Counted from the stretch's first letter, positions 35,013 to 45,086 are shown. The stretch: 64,000 bases of DNA from Apricaphanius iberus (GCA_028564705.1 JAPXFQ010001399.1:375001-439000); one strand, 5' to 3'. The notes: a model not told the origin generated them from the sequence alone. Translations and numbers: made by a program.

Positions 35013-35909
35013 TCACGGCTTTGGGGAACTAGAGATAACCCTATCAATGTTCCTGGAAAGAAGCGAAGCTCCGTCCTCGGTGGGATGGATGCCGTCTCTA
35101 CGTAACAGTCCAGGTTTTCCCCAGAAGGCCCCCCAGTTATCAATGTAGCCCACATCGTTTTCTGGACACCACCTTGACAACCAAAGGTGGAACGAAAGCA
35201 TACGGCTGTACATGTCATCGCTAGTACGATCAGGCAGGGGACCAGAAAAAATTACAGAGTCAGACATCTTTTTGGCAGCCCTACACACCGAAGCTACGCT
35301 AATTTTAGTGACCTCCGACTGCCGTCGCCGGGTGTCGTTGCCACCAGCATGGATAACGATCCTGCTATACCGCCGTTTGTCCTTGGCCAAAAGCTTCAGA
35401 TGGGACCTAATGTCCGCAGCCCTGGCCCCTGGAAGGCATTTGACGGTGGTCTTTCGTGTCTCTGGAGCCACATTCCTAACTATGGAGCTGCCAATTACAA
35501 GAATCGGCCTCTCCTGCTCGGCGGGTGCGTCGCTGAGCGGGGCGAACCTATTGTTCAGAGAAAGGGGCTGGAGGTTGGCCGCGGACTGGGGTCTGGCGCT
35601 AGGCTTCCTACGAACCGTCACCCAGCTCGCCTGAGGTCCCGGCTGCACGGGAGCTGTTGAAGGACGGCTAGGTCCTGTCCTAGTTGACTCCGCGCTAGCT
35701 ACTGCTGGGCCTGGCTGTTCTACAGCGCGGAGCCGGGCCTCTAGCTCAGAAACCCTCGCCTCCAAAGCTACAAAAATGCTGCACTTATTACACCTACCAA
35801 CTTCACTAAATGAGGCGGAGGAGTAACTAAACATCTGACAGAGAGAGCAGGAAAGAGGAGGAGGTGTAGAGAGAGATGGAGGGACAAGAGAGAAAGCTGC
35901 CGAAGCCAT
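35013..35909 (-). CDS. LINE B ORF1: PHD-like zinc finger + SGNH esterase
   Basis: 298 codons from ATG at 35909. Residues 21-43 form a C-x2-C ... C-x2-C cluster (CSLC at 21-24, CNKC at 40-43), the PHD-like finger of CR1-group ORF1 proteins. A short heptad stretch follows at 45-65 (ALEARVSELEARLRAVE). A Pro/Ser-rich linker leads to the esterase domain from about 135: ILVIGSSIVRNV (nucleophile Ser block), GAR at 161, IVIHAGGNDTRRR (Asn191) and RRDGIHPTEDG (Asp272, His275). Such ORF1 esterases are known in CR1-like LINEs and may act on lipids or in RNP trafficking. The ORF ends in UGA at 35015-35013, in frame with ORF2. Confidence 0.92.
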   Translation of the reverse strand: MASAAFSLVPPSLSTPPPLSCSLCQMFSYSSASFSEVGRCNKCSIFVALEARVSELEARLRAVEQPGPAVASAESTRTGPSRPSTAPVQPGPQASWVTVRRKPSARPQSAANLQPLSLNNRFAPLSDAPAEQERPILVIGSSIVRNVAPETRKTTVKCLPGARAADIRSHLKLLAKDKRRYSRIVIHAGGNDTRRRQSEVTKISVASVCRAAKKMSDSVIFSGPLPDRTSDDMYSRMLSFHLWLSRWCPENDVGYIDNWGAFWGKPGLLRRDGIHPTEDGASLLSRNIDRVISSSPKP

Positions 35910-36003
35910 GCTAGCCGTAAAGCTAAGCTAACCAAGCGGTACCTTACCTTACCTAAAAACAAAGTAATTAACCCAGTAAAACGCTTAAAGAGTCCTAAAC
36001 CGT
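35910..36003 (-). other. LINE B 5' UTR
   Basis: Short leader upstream of the ORF1 ATG. It resembles the leader of LINE A near 37340-37400 (both contain AAGCTAAC/AACTAAGCTAAC blocks). Promoter elements are not recognisable. Confidence 0.5.
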
Positions 36004-36918
36004 GAAGAAAATTAACGTTTTAATGTGTTTGTGTGTTAAGCAACTCAGAAAAAACTTATTGACAGAGAAAGTTAGATCAGTTCAAGAGAGAGAGAAACAC
36101 CGACTTGCTACAAACGAGTTAGTCACAAAACAGGAAATGACGCGATTTGGTTTACATGTGAAATCAATGGAGGAGAGCGATGAAACGCGACTTGGGGTCC
36201 CGCAAAATTTCAGAAGCAGATTTGCGACGCGAAAAAGCTTTTCTGCCTGATTTGCGCTAACAATTCGCGCTACAGATGCAATGGAAAATTCGCACTGCAT
36301 TTTATGTGGTGCATTTTGTGCATTCGCGCTCATGCCGTCTATCACTCGAGTTGGAAAAATCTGAACTTCAGCGTCAAATCGCGTCACGACAACCAGTCAG
36401 GGGACAGAGTTTCAGTGATTCTGTGACTGTCATGGAGTCACAGCCTCAGCAGGACATGGAGGAAATACTTTTAAACATCGTGGCTAATCACCCCGAGCCG
36501 TTGTTGCTGTAAAAGTAAAAGTAAGCCTCGAAACAGCCTCCTCATGAGGTTTCCTGGTAGCAGCTCCCGCACCACATCCCACGCTGCTCAAATATTATAA
36601 ACTTTTACGAACCGCAGACATGTGGACCGCTGCTCAGACATGTAGTTGGTGTTTGGGCAGGCGAAGCTTGGACCTTCACGGTACAAACTGGGCAAGCAGT
36701 TCACGTTCTCCAGGCGGATGAAGAACCGGTGTTTATGAGAGGCTCGCTGCTGTTTATGGATCCCTCCACCGTAGCTAGACTGTATCTGTAGCTCACCAAA
36801 CCCCCAGTGCAGCGGTCCCAGCTCTTGTACACGCTTCAAGGTGCGAATGTGCACGTGAACAGCTAGGCGTGTGTCGCGCTTTATAGTCGCTCCAATCGCG
36901 TTCAGTGTGGACACAGCG
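36004..36918. mobile_element. PIF/Harbinger-like DNA transposon, body and right end
   Basis: CpG-rich subterminal sequence with repeated GCGCTA/TTCGCGC/GACGCGA words (36190-36410) ends at 36918 in an inverted repeat matching 30757. TTA follows. The sequence resembles non-autonomous Harbinger-type elements of fish. A short frame near 36431-36512 reads MESQPQQDMEEILLNIVANH and could be a transposase or accessory first exon, but it stops soon. LINE B is inserted between this part and its left end. Confidence 0.6.
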
Positions 36919-37337
36919 TTAAGCCACGTTTCGGACTATGGAGCTGCCAATTACCAGAGTCTGTTACTCAATGGGTGCATCACTGAGTGGGGAAAATCTG
37001 TAAGAAATGTGGACAGGTTGGTCTGGGAACGATGCTTTCTATGTACCGTCACCCAGTTGGCCTGGGATACCAGTTCTCTTGGAGGAACACTAGGTGATTC
37101 TATCCTTGCTGGCTCCATGCTGGCTAATGGTCCTCGACTATTTACTGGATTCTCAACAGCACGGAGCCGGGCCACTAACTCTGAAACCCTCGCCTCCAAA
37201 CCTACGAAAATACTACATTTATTACACTTACCATTATCACTAAAGGAGGCGGGGGAGTAACTAAAGATCTGACACAGAGAACAGGAGAGAGGAGCCACAG
37301 AGGGAGAAAGAGAGCTAGACGGAAGAGATGTAGCCAT
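36919..37337 (-). pseudogene. LINE A ORF1, N-terminal part (PHD-like finger and esterase start)
   Basis: From ATG at 37337: CSLCQIFSYSPASF, then CNKCSIFVGLEARVSELVAR, the same C-x2-C ... C-x2-C finger and heptad stretch as LINE B. A frame slip follows, then LVIGSSIVRNVA (the nucleophile block) at about 36925-36960. It breaks off at 36919, the transposon junction, and resumes at 30756 with ETPSTTVKCFPGAR. The two halves therefore belong to one ORF1. Confidence 0.85.
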
Positions 37338-37400
37338 GGCTGCTACGAAACTAAGCTAACGAGCTAGCAAGAGCTTAGCACACCGAGAACAACCGTGTGA
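37338..37400 (-). other. LINE A 5' end (approximate)
   Basis: Leader upstream of the LINE A ORF1 start, similar to the LINE B leader. The true end is not marked by a target duplication. Confidence 0.4.
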
Positions 37401-37496
37401 AACACAAAGGGTTCCCAAAACGTAAAGTACACCAACTGGAAATGCAATACTAACTAAAGTACCTGCATTGGATTATAGAGTTACTACTGTACTCAC

Positions 37497-37537
37497 CTGG
37501 ATCATTTTGATTCTGCTTCTTGCTGCATGAGTGGCTG
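37497..37537 (-). CDS. Candidate exon 3 of a minus-strand hAT/ZMYM1-like gene
   Basis: Bounded by an acceptor (TTTTAACGACAG) and a strong donor (CAG/GTGAGTAC). With the phase left by the exon at 38221-38307 it encodes SATHAARSRIKMIQ and leaves phase 0. The next exon is not seen because LINE A begins just downstream. Confidence 0.4.
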
Positions 37538-38220
37538 CTGTCGTTAAAAACAGAGAAGTCAGTTTAATTTTAATTACCTTGCCAAGGTAATTATAAAGCA
37601 CATTTAAAAGACAGCTTGGAATGAACCAAGATGCTGTGCAGACAGCATTAAAACAGCATATAAATAAGAAAACATAAAGGATTATAATAAGCAAAATAGG
37701 ATCACTTGCAGATATATAAAACACATAAGAATAAACTTAAATATACATATATATATATATATAAATTCACATACATGTCTCATTTTTATGTTTATATTTT
37801 TTATTTGTTTCAAGTATTAAACAACTCAGGATGACTTTGTTTTGATAAAAAAAAGAGACTTGGCCTTTTCCTAAAACAAAAAAAATGTATTTTGTTTAGT
37901 TAGGGATACTTTTAATTTTAACATATTTGACATGTTCCATCTCTATTTGGTTAAAATAAATTCTCAATGAATGTGTACAAAGAATGTGAAAAGCGGAAAT
38001 GTCCCCAGAAAAGACTATGGTTGGTCACCCTATTTAATATCCAAATCAATATCCTTCTCCCTCCTAAGTGTTTTGTAATAGGTTTTGTGTAAGCAGAATA
38101 TTGTCCCATGACATTGTTCACAAAATATGCATTGTGCAATTATTGCAGCAAAACACATCATAAAGGGTAAAGGTAATGCATTGATTTAAAAAGCCCTAAT
38201 ACTTTGTAGATTTAACTTAC

Positions 38221-38307
38221 ATTTTTCAGGTGCTGAATCCCCTGGTGCTGACATCCCCTCTGCAGAAGCTGGTGCCTGCTGTGGCTGCAAACATTTTCTT
38301 ATTGTAT
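38221..38307 (-). CDS. Candidate exon 2 of the same gene
   Basis: Acceptor TTTATTTGTCCAG, donor AAAAAT/GTAAGTT. It encodes DTIRKCLQPQQAPASAEGMS and then APGDSAPEK, joined in phase 1 on both sides. Low-complexity Pro/Ala/Gln-rich sequence, as in the variable N-terminal linker of fish hAT transposase-derived proteins. Confidence 0.45.
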
Positions 38308-38574
38308 CTGGACAAATAAAAAAAGTTTTTATTTGATTACATTCTAGTTGTACAGATAGATAGGTGATCCATAATACTGCAATTCATTGCAAATGCTAAG
38401 TAGTAAGCATACTAAAGTTGGATAAACTTAAACTGATAACATACATTCATATAATAAGTGGGGGGGCACAATACTAACAGCATGATAGCCATTTAGTATT
38501 AGTTAACTAATGCTAAATGATGGGACCAGGAAAAATTTTTCACAATTTAATGTAAATTAATTAAATTCCTTTAC

Positions 38575-38650
38575 CTTGGGCCCGTTTTTCCTCCTCTTCC
38601 TTTCTTTGTTTCCTGAAGGCTGCTCCAAAGGGCTTTCTTTGCCTTTTCAT
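38575..38650 (-). CDS. Candidate exon 1: basic N terminus of a hAT/ZMYM1-like protein
   Basis: ATG at 38650 opens MKRQRKPFGAAFRKQRKEEE then EKRAQ, ending at a GTAAAGG donor in phase 1. The K/R-rich K-P-G-FRKQRK-EE motif is typical of the first exon of hAT-type (ZMYM1-like) transposases and their domesticated relatives in fish. The three exons together make 68 codons with no stop. Whether it is a transposon remnant or a host gene start cannot be told, as the body is missing. Confidence 0.5.
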
Positions 38651-38687
38651 TCTACCAGCGACTTTTAACAAAGTGCTAGGCGACTCA

Positions 38688-38958
38688 GGCGACTGTGGCT
38701 CAGTGGTAGAGTAGTTGGCTTGCAATCAGAGGGTCGTAGGTTCGATTCCAGCTTCCTCCAGTCACATGTCGATGTGCCCCTGGCCAAGGCACTTAACCCC
38801 CAAATTCTACATTGTCCTACCGAGCCATGTTGGGTGTCGGTGTATGAATGCGAGTGTGAATGGGTGAATGTGGCTTCAATGTAAAGCGCTTTGAGTGGTC
38901 AGTAAGACTAGAAAAGCGCTTTATAAGTCCATTAACCAAGTTCAGTCCATTTACAACG
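38688..38958 (+). mobile_element. tRNA-derived SINE
   Basis: The head GGCGACTGTGGCTCAGTGG with TAGAG forms a pol III A box and GGTTCGATTCC about 40 bases on is a perfect B box. The body and the AAAGCGCTTTGAGTGGTC tail region are those of a widespread fish SINE. It ends near GTCCATTTAC. The GGCGACT at the start is preceded by a second GGCGACT, possibly part of a duplication. Confidence 0.88.
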
Positions 38959-40709
38959 TCGCAGGCTCATCATGCATTATCAATAACAACTACCGAACGG
39001 AGTGATGCGCACCCCTCCCCCACCTTACTTGAACGCAGCCGGCAGCATTCTATGGGCCACCACATTCATGCACCAAAAGTTGTGCTTTTTTATTTATTTA
39101 ATTATTTATTTATTACTTATTTTGCTCTTTACATGAGATGAATGGTGTGTCCAACAGTTTGTCCCCCCAACAAAAACGGCCCTGTCTCAGAGGTCCATGT
39201 TGACTCTCTTCAACTGAAATAATCAGTCATAATGTGACAACTGCTTTTAGAAAATGTGATTATACTGTTTACTGGATACTATTAAGAATGCATTATTCAT
39301 AACTAGCTTTCTGACACTTATAACAGTAATAATTTGAACAATGATATATGAATGTCCCCCGAAATGCAGAGGGTAATGCAGTTCTCTTTGTGAATTTATA
39401 AAGTCAAAAATTAACAGCTGCAGTTTTTGTTTTTAATTTAGTATTTAAACTAAATATGTAGCTTCTTAATTAAATATTGTACACTGTGATAAATTGTGGA
39501 ATTTATAAATGAATGAATAATATGATAAAAATATGACTAAAAATGAACCCCTATTTTTTCTTTGATGACAACCTATGTAACTCAAATTATTGCCGTTAAT
39601 TTTTATTGTAAATGTCAGCAAATAAACCTAAGTACATTTCTATTAAGTAAATGTTTTGTCACAATGAAGGCACCTAATTTTCAAAAACATCTCAATTTTT
39701 ATCAAATACATAAGTTTAATTTATTAAACTAATTAATTAATTAGATTTTTTATTTTAAATAAAATTTTAAACTAAGTTTAAAAGTTTAAACTAAATAATG
39801 TATTTATTCTGATTCCACCAATTATTTTAGTAGGATACCTTCATAGCTACCACTTTCCCCGAATTCAATGCAGTGTGATGTCTGAGACAAATATTCATTA
39901 ATAAATATCCAATCTTCATAACATTTTCTTTATCAATATGATTATTATTTATACAATTTTTTTCTTTTTACATAGATCATACTCAGACATACCAAGTCTT
40001 TGTGAGTGTGGAGTAGCAGATGGGTTTAAAGAATAACCTAACCCCCTTACCAGAGTATAATCCCGCCCACATTTATTTTTGAAAAACTCCTCAAAAGGAG
40101 GAGTTAACTGGCAGACCAGGGAACAAGCGGGAGGATGAAGGAGTGGGCGTGGTCTGAACTGTGACCGACATTTTTCAAAGACGGCAAGAAAGATGGAGAG
40201 AGCCATAGTAACAAGAGCGCCATTGCCTCAGAGGGAAATAATCTGGAGGTTGAAGATTTATTTCCTCACCAGAGGGAACAGAGTACAAGGAGATAGGTTC
40301 TGTGGAAGAGCCGAGCACCCCTGAGCCATTTCGTTTCGAGCCGTTGTCTCGTTCTCTGCCCGGGGCAGCAGCAGATGCCGAGCCATTAGTACCATCACGG
40401 CATAGAATGGGCACTGTCTCTGACTGGTAAATTAATGTTCCTGAAAGTAATGCTAAATAAAGATTAGCTCGAGTAATTTTGTGTGACTTTGGCTCTACAT
40501 GTGCACCTGCAGTCGCAGTGTCCGCAACAGAAAATGTGTGTTGCAGAGAGAGGCCCAAGCTATAAAGTATCCAAGCATGACGAGAAAATCATTCAGGAAT
40601 GTGCAAAAAAATGTCACGCTATCACAATTATTACATTAAAAATTAACTCTTAGCTTTCTTTCAGATTTCTTTTTCCATTTATGGATATCAGTTTTTCCTT
40701 TTGTCATAG
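38959..40709. other. AT-rich intronic sequence, one possible regulatory patch
   Basis: No gene recognised. Around 40080-40105 there is a hairpin AACTCCTC/GAGGAGTT, followed by a more GC-rich stretch to 40400 without a credible ORF. The sequence before 40710 ends in a good acceptor (CCTTTTGTCATAG). Confidence 0.4.
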
Positions 40710-40925
40710 GTAATGCGCAAATGTCAGCAAGTAGGAGTAACCACCTGCATAATGAAGCACCCACGTTTTGAGCCAATTGCTCTAAATCCTTTTGTGCTGC
40801 AGGCAGTTTATGGCACCTTGCTATGGAGATGTGGCCGAGACTGCACGTGTTATATACCCCACCATGGCCGGACTGCTGTCGTCACTAATCAAAGCCTACG
40901 TCAGAAACACGAGATTAGATGTTAG
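40710..40925 (+). pseudogene. Exon-like fragment resembling the P2X7 cytoplasmic-type domain
   Basis: After an acceptor-like CCTTTTGTCATAG the plus strand reads RKCQQVGVTTCIMKHPRFEP then IALNPFVLQAVYG. The pattern K-C-x(6)-C-I-x-H-P-x-F-x(4)-L-N-x(2)-V-L resembles the Cys/His domain at the C terminus of P2X7 receptors, which also occurs in many uncharacterised fish proteins. Past about 40810 the match fades and the frame stops at 40925. It is an isolated single exon on the strand opposite to nlk, probably a gene fragment. The family call is from memory of the pattern. Confidence 0.35.
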
Positions 40926-42100
40926 CAATGCATGATTCAAATTCTAGTGAATTCGAGTGCATACATATTTTGGAGGCCTCGTATGGCTCAAACAAAAGTA
41001 TATTTTTATTGATTATTTGAAATAAAAATAAAATTATTTTTTTGTTTTTCACAACATTTGTGATTTCTTCGACTATCCTGTTATAATTTATTTTAGTTAT
41101 TTATGGTAAAGATGTCAAATTAGACATTTGTATTGATACTGGGGGAACAGCACGATGTTGACGGGCCACTGCGGCCAAACCGTAGAAAATCATTTGATTA
41201 TTGAACCCAGACAATCTCACTCCAAACTTTTCATTAAACTTGACAGCTCTGGTCTACATATAGCTGGAGATAAAATTAAGAGATCACTGCCAATAATTTC
41301 CGAAATCACTATGACGTTATGAAATAGTTTGTATAATATGAAATATGATATTATAAAAACTATCACACCTTTCCCTTCGTGTTTCTACTGAATCGCACCT
41401 TGCTGCACTTCATGAGGTACAAATGAAGTTATAATCTAAGACAAACAACACTGTGAATGACTGGTAAAGAGCATGCCGTGAATGAGAGGCCAAAACAATT
41501 ATTTAACCAAATATTGAAGTCAGAATTTTTAAGTTCAAATATTAACTTGTCTTGTTTAAAAAGTAACTAAAGTTTAAAAATCTCTGTATTTTATTTTATT
41601 TTATTGTATTTTTTCCACAATTTCCTTCTCAAGCTGACATGTTTATTCAAAAGATATAAATATGTTAAATTTTCCAAAATATAAATCTTAAAATAAATAC
41701 ATTAGAAAATCATATTTTACAGAGCTGTTAGCCAAGGATTTCAATGTAGCCCTTAATGTAACATTATAACTTACATAATACCTTCGGCATCGCATTTTTC
41801 AAACAATAACAATATTAATAACCTCAACTTAGGCAATTCATACAAGTTTTTTCTCCTATGAAACTAAAAATCTTCATTATGCCTTAAAAAAAAAAGCCTG
41901 CTCCAAAATAAGCTGCTCAATAAGGGATTCATAAAAAAATATTACAAAAACTGTCAGGTTTTGCAATTTGAACCTACATACCTACCTACCTCATTATCTA
42001 CCTACCTATCTACAGTTTTTTGATTTGTTTAAAAGTCCTAAGAACAATCAATGAGAAACAGAGTTATATGTTGGTATTTAGTGAGACAGAGTCACCTTAC
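40926..42100. other. AT-rich sequence, downstream of the nlk exon
   Basis: No coding signal. I searched this stretch by eye for the terminal nlk exon (expected to encode a short tail rich in Pro/Ser) and did not find it. An ACCT-type short repeat occurs near 41983-42010. Confidence 0.4.
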
Positions 42101-42194
42101 CTTATGAAGCTTTTGAAAGCAGCTGACTGAGGGTTGATGCAGAGTGGCACTCGACTCCCCTTTTGTTGTTCCAAGACGAACTGATGGATGATCT
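42101..42194 (-). CDS. nlk: nlk exon: C-terminal extension of Nemo-like kinase
   Basis: Acceptor TTCCCCACATAG, donor CATAAG/GTAAGGTG. In the phase left by the exon at 59144 (G + AG = Glu) it encodes EIIHQFVLEQQKGSRVPLCI and then NPQSAAFKSFI, the highly conserved C-terminal region of Nemo-like kinase, outside the kinase domain. It leaves two bases (AG) for the first codon of the terminal exon, consistent with Ser. That exon lies further along the minus strand, possibly outside the window. The intron before it is 16.9 kb and full of transposons. Confidence 0.93.
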
Positions 42195-43536
42195 CTATGT
42201 GGGGAAAAAAACAGCTGAATTTTTATTTTACCCAAACTCATGCTTCTTTTTCAAATTCTTTTCATTTCAAATAAAAAGATGCCAATTTGTACCTTTTAGT
42301 CTATAACAGGGGTATTCAAATAAATTTTAAAGAGGTCCAGCCAGAGAAATTTCGTTGAGGCAAAGATAAAATTTTCTTACAATTCAATGTGATATATATT
42401 TAAGTAGCTGATAACATTTGGTTATTGATTTGCAAATCAGTTAAATTAAAATACTTTTTGACAGCATTTATTGTCATGTGATAAAGTGCTGAACATGTCT
42501 ATTCTATATGTAAGACCTCTGTTTTTAATAAATAAAATTAGCATAATGTCAATAAGAAAAAAATAATACATGGCATGGTCCATGTTCACAAATTACGAAC
42601 TTGAGAAAACTTTTTTTCACATGTGCACTACTGTTTCAAAGAATTTAAAATAATTTAAATTTCAACATATTTAAAAGCTGAACATAATTAGGGATTTGCT
42701 TCTTTGTTTTGTACTATGTGAGAAAATTGGGTAACTTATCCTACCACAACATTTAACCTAGTCTTGAATGGAGTTACAGCCATTCTAATGCATGTGTGGA
42801 GGTGCTCATTTGTAAGCCTGGAATGGTATTCTGTCTGAGAACATTCATTGTGGAGAAAGCTTTTCAAACAGCACCATTTAATCTCCGTTTCACTCTCCAT
42901 TTTCCTCCCCTTCTCTGTCTCCGCTATCAATTTTCCTCAACATCCCATCATTTCATCCATATCCATATTACCTTCATCTCCATATTCTGTCTCATGCCCC
43001 TAATTTTCTCCTTTTTTCTGCCTGTGTCCTTCAATTTATCCGTCTGTACATCTATCCATTTATCTGTCAGTATATCTCCATTTATTTTTTGAAGTGTCTC
43101 GCTATATATATTTTTTTACTTCTTTGTGCCGTTCAGTGTTTCAACGTTTTATGGAATGGCTAGAAGAATGAGTGCTTATTGGCATCATATGCTACAGCTA
43201 AATTTGTAAGCGATTCGGTCTGTGGGATTCCAGGGGTGCTTGAACAATAGTGTAAAGACTGTAAAAGCTGTGCTGGTAAACCACAAGTGCTCAGTAAGGT
43301 TTGAAATGGGAAACTCTGCTTAACATTAGGTCCAAGTCCGCATGTAACACCAGTTCGATCTGAACCTGGATCAAGGGACCTCTGTTCATAAACACAGTGG
43401 GAAGTCAAGCATTATCAACGTATAAAAGAAAGTTGTTTATGGAAAATATGTGAGGAGTCTGACAATGTCAGAGGCTGTAAAAACTGATCCTGACTGGAGT
43501 GCTGAGACTCTCCAATTCCTTTCTCAGCTGCCCTTG
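42195..43536. other. nlk intron, no gene recognised
   Basis: AT-rich intron sequence with a T/C-rich block at 42880-43080. Open frames are low complexity. A TAATAA-like A/T region at 42300-42700 has no motif. Confidence 0.5.
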
Positions 43537-44860
43537 AATCAGAATCAGAATCAGCTTTAATGGCCAAGTATGACACATACAAGTATGATGCATACAAGGA
43601 ATTTACAGATATAGTACAACCTGTCCAAGACCATTACAAACAACAACAACAACAAACAGATCCAGGTCACTGTTGGGCAAGCAGCCACCGAGCGGCGCTC
43701 CCGTTTATGAAACATAGAGAAATACACATCTGGGTAGGGGAGGGTTCCACGGTGAGGGGAAAAAAAACGCTCAACTGTGTTGTGGGTCCGTACAGCACTC
43801 ACAACGCAGGTAATAGAAAAAACCACACCAACAAACATTTAAGCACATAATTCAGACATTAACAATGACACATCAGGAGGGATGGGCAGGTATGAGCTCC
43901 AGTCCACAGGTTAACGCGCTGCCATCGAGGCGCGCTGTTATCCAGCTTCCTGTTGCAGGAGAGAAATTGAGGAGACAGCGAGACGGTGTGTGTGAATGTG
44001 AGTGTGTGTAACCATGTCAGTGTGTGCGTCAGTAGAGACAGGTGTACGGGGGAGAGGAGACTCTGTTGACATTCTTCCCAGGGACATTTGATTAGGACCA
44101 GGTTGAAGGTCTTCATGGGAGCCAAAATATAAATTGTTTGGATTGCAGGGAGAGATCAAATATTCCTTTCTGTCTCTTCAGTCTGTCAGTGGTTTCTTTT
44201 TTAGTCTAATTCAGCCAAATTGTAGTTCAAATTAAAGTTCAAAAATCCAAATTAATTCCCAGATTAATAGCTCCAAATCCAATTAATTTCCAGTTGCCCC
44301 AATCCGCACCGACAGTTTCTCCAAGTCCGATGACAAATTGCGGATGAGTCCCAGAGCGCCGGCCAGATCGCCTCTTACAGCGTCTGTTCTGCGTCCCAGC
44401 TCCCCCAGCATTTGGTTCTGAGTCCCATCAGTACGAATCAACGCATCCAGCTGTTCCTTCAGCCGTCCAATCGCTTCCAGAACAGTGACCAATCTCGACT
44501 GTGTTTCAGATCTTTGTTGCTCCATTTTTCGGTAGTTCCAGTAACTGCCCATTCCAATCAGCAGAAACCCGATCACCATGATTGCGAATAGATATATATC
44601 TTCAGCATCCTCTTGGGAGAGTATTGACAGACACAACGGCTGAAACTTTGTCCAAGCGCCCAGCATGTAGCCCGCCGGATACGTCTCCGCAGGACACCCC
44701 GGTTGACCCTTGCCGGTGCTTCGTAGAGTTGAGTAGATTTTATCAATAGCATTCAGAGACCAGCTGACCATTTTCATCTTCGCTTATTCAGTTTGGTTTC
44801 GGAGAAAATTGCCAAAAGATACTCCAGATAGATAAATTATTAGGCTATTTGTAGTTTTTT
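43537..44860 (-). mobile_element. Retroposon-like unit with a coding region and TTCTGA tail
   Basis: On the minus strand a leader, a 164-codon ORF (44777-44283) and a 700 bp 3' UTR end in GGCCATTAAAGCTGATTCTG and a short TTCTGA tandem tail at about 43537. That tail (AATAAA-like motif plus TTCTGA repeats) is common on fish retroposed sequences and suggests mobilisation by a LINE in trans. No RT or transposase is present. Start of the unit is uncertain. Confidence 0.6.
44283..44777 (-). CDS. Uncharacterised 164-residue membrane/coiled-coil protein
   Basis: I do not recognise a named family. From ATG at 44777 the protein has a soluble N terminus with two Cys (28 and 49), one strong hydrophobic segment at about 61-78 (IYLFAIMVIGFLLIGMGS) and a basic flank (NYRKMEQQR). 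The C-terminal half (82-158) is heptad-rich, with LVTVLEAIGRLKEQLDALI and IRNLSSDLEKLSVRI, ending ATGN. This predicts a single-pass protein with a coiled coil. Codon-by-codon there are no stops, and the composition is more GC-rich than its surroundings, as expected for coding sequence. It sits alone in an nlk intron within a retroposon-like unit. Confidence 0.6.
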   Translation of the reverse strand: MKMVSWSLNAIDKIYSTLRSTGKGQPGCPAETYPAGYMLGAWTKFQPLCLSILSQEDAEDIYLFAIMVIGFLLIGMGSYWNYRKMEQQRSETQSRLVTVLEAIGRLKEQLDALIRTDGTQNQMLGELGRRTDAVRGDLAGALGLIRNLSSDLEKLSVRIGATGN

Positions 44861-44875
44861 TTTTTATTAACAAAG

Positions 44876-45005
44876 ATCTGTCCATACCTGTGACGGACTG
44901 GCGACCTGTCTAGGGTGTAGCCCGCCTATCACATAATGATTGCTGTAGATAGGCACCAGCACACCCCCTCCCACATATGATAAAAGGTAGAGATAATGGA
45001 TGGAG
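44876..45005 (+). repeat. Rex3/RTE-type LINE 3' end fragment
   Basis: TGTGACGGACTGGCGACCTG and TCTAGGGTGTAGCCCGCC followed by GATAAAAGGTAGAGATAATG and GATGGAG. This is the familiar 3' terminal sequence of fish RTE/Rex3-like LINEs, ending in an ATGGATGGA-type tail. Only about 130 bp is present, as is usual for 5'-truncated copies. Confidence 0.7.
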
Positions 45006-45086
45006 GAAATATTCCTCCATCCATTTTCAAATGTTGTCCTATCTGGACCTGTACTGTCTGTCAAATCCAGACAACACAGGTTACAA

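Larger units (their letters stand above)
30801..36003 (-). mobile_element. LINE B (L2/CR1 group), apparently complete and intact
   Basis: On the minus strand it holds a 5' region, ORF1 (35909-35013), ORF2 (35012-31938), an 1.1 kb 3' UTR and a tip of AATTGAATTGAATTAAA type at 30801. The last 50 bases carry the GCGCTATATAAATAAACTGA-type motif of fish L2 LINEs. Both frames are unbroken over 1,322 codons, unlike every other LINE in the window, so the insertion is young. It sits inside a PIF/Harbinger-like element that sits inside LINE A. The 5' limit near 36003 is inferred. Confidence 0.85.

Noticed and set aside
35187..35660. Plus-strand frames of 140-157 codons
   Set aside because: Complement of LINE B ORF1, which is the supported coding strand.
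36588..36914. 108-codon minus-strand frame beside the Harbinger-like end
   Set aside because: It starts in the terminal repeat and shows no domain; no relative known to me.
38688..38760. Functional tRNA gene
   Set aside because: A and B boxes are good, but the sequence continues into a known-type SINE body and tail and does not fold as a full cloverleaf by eye.
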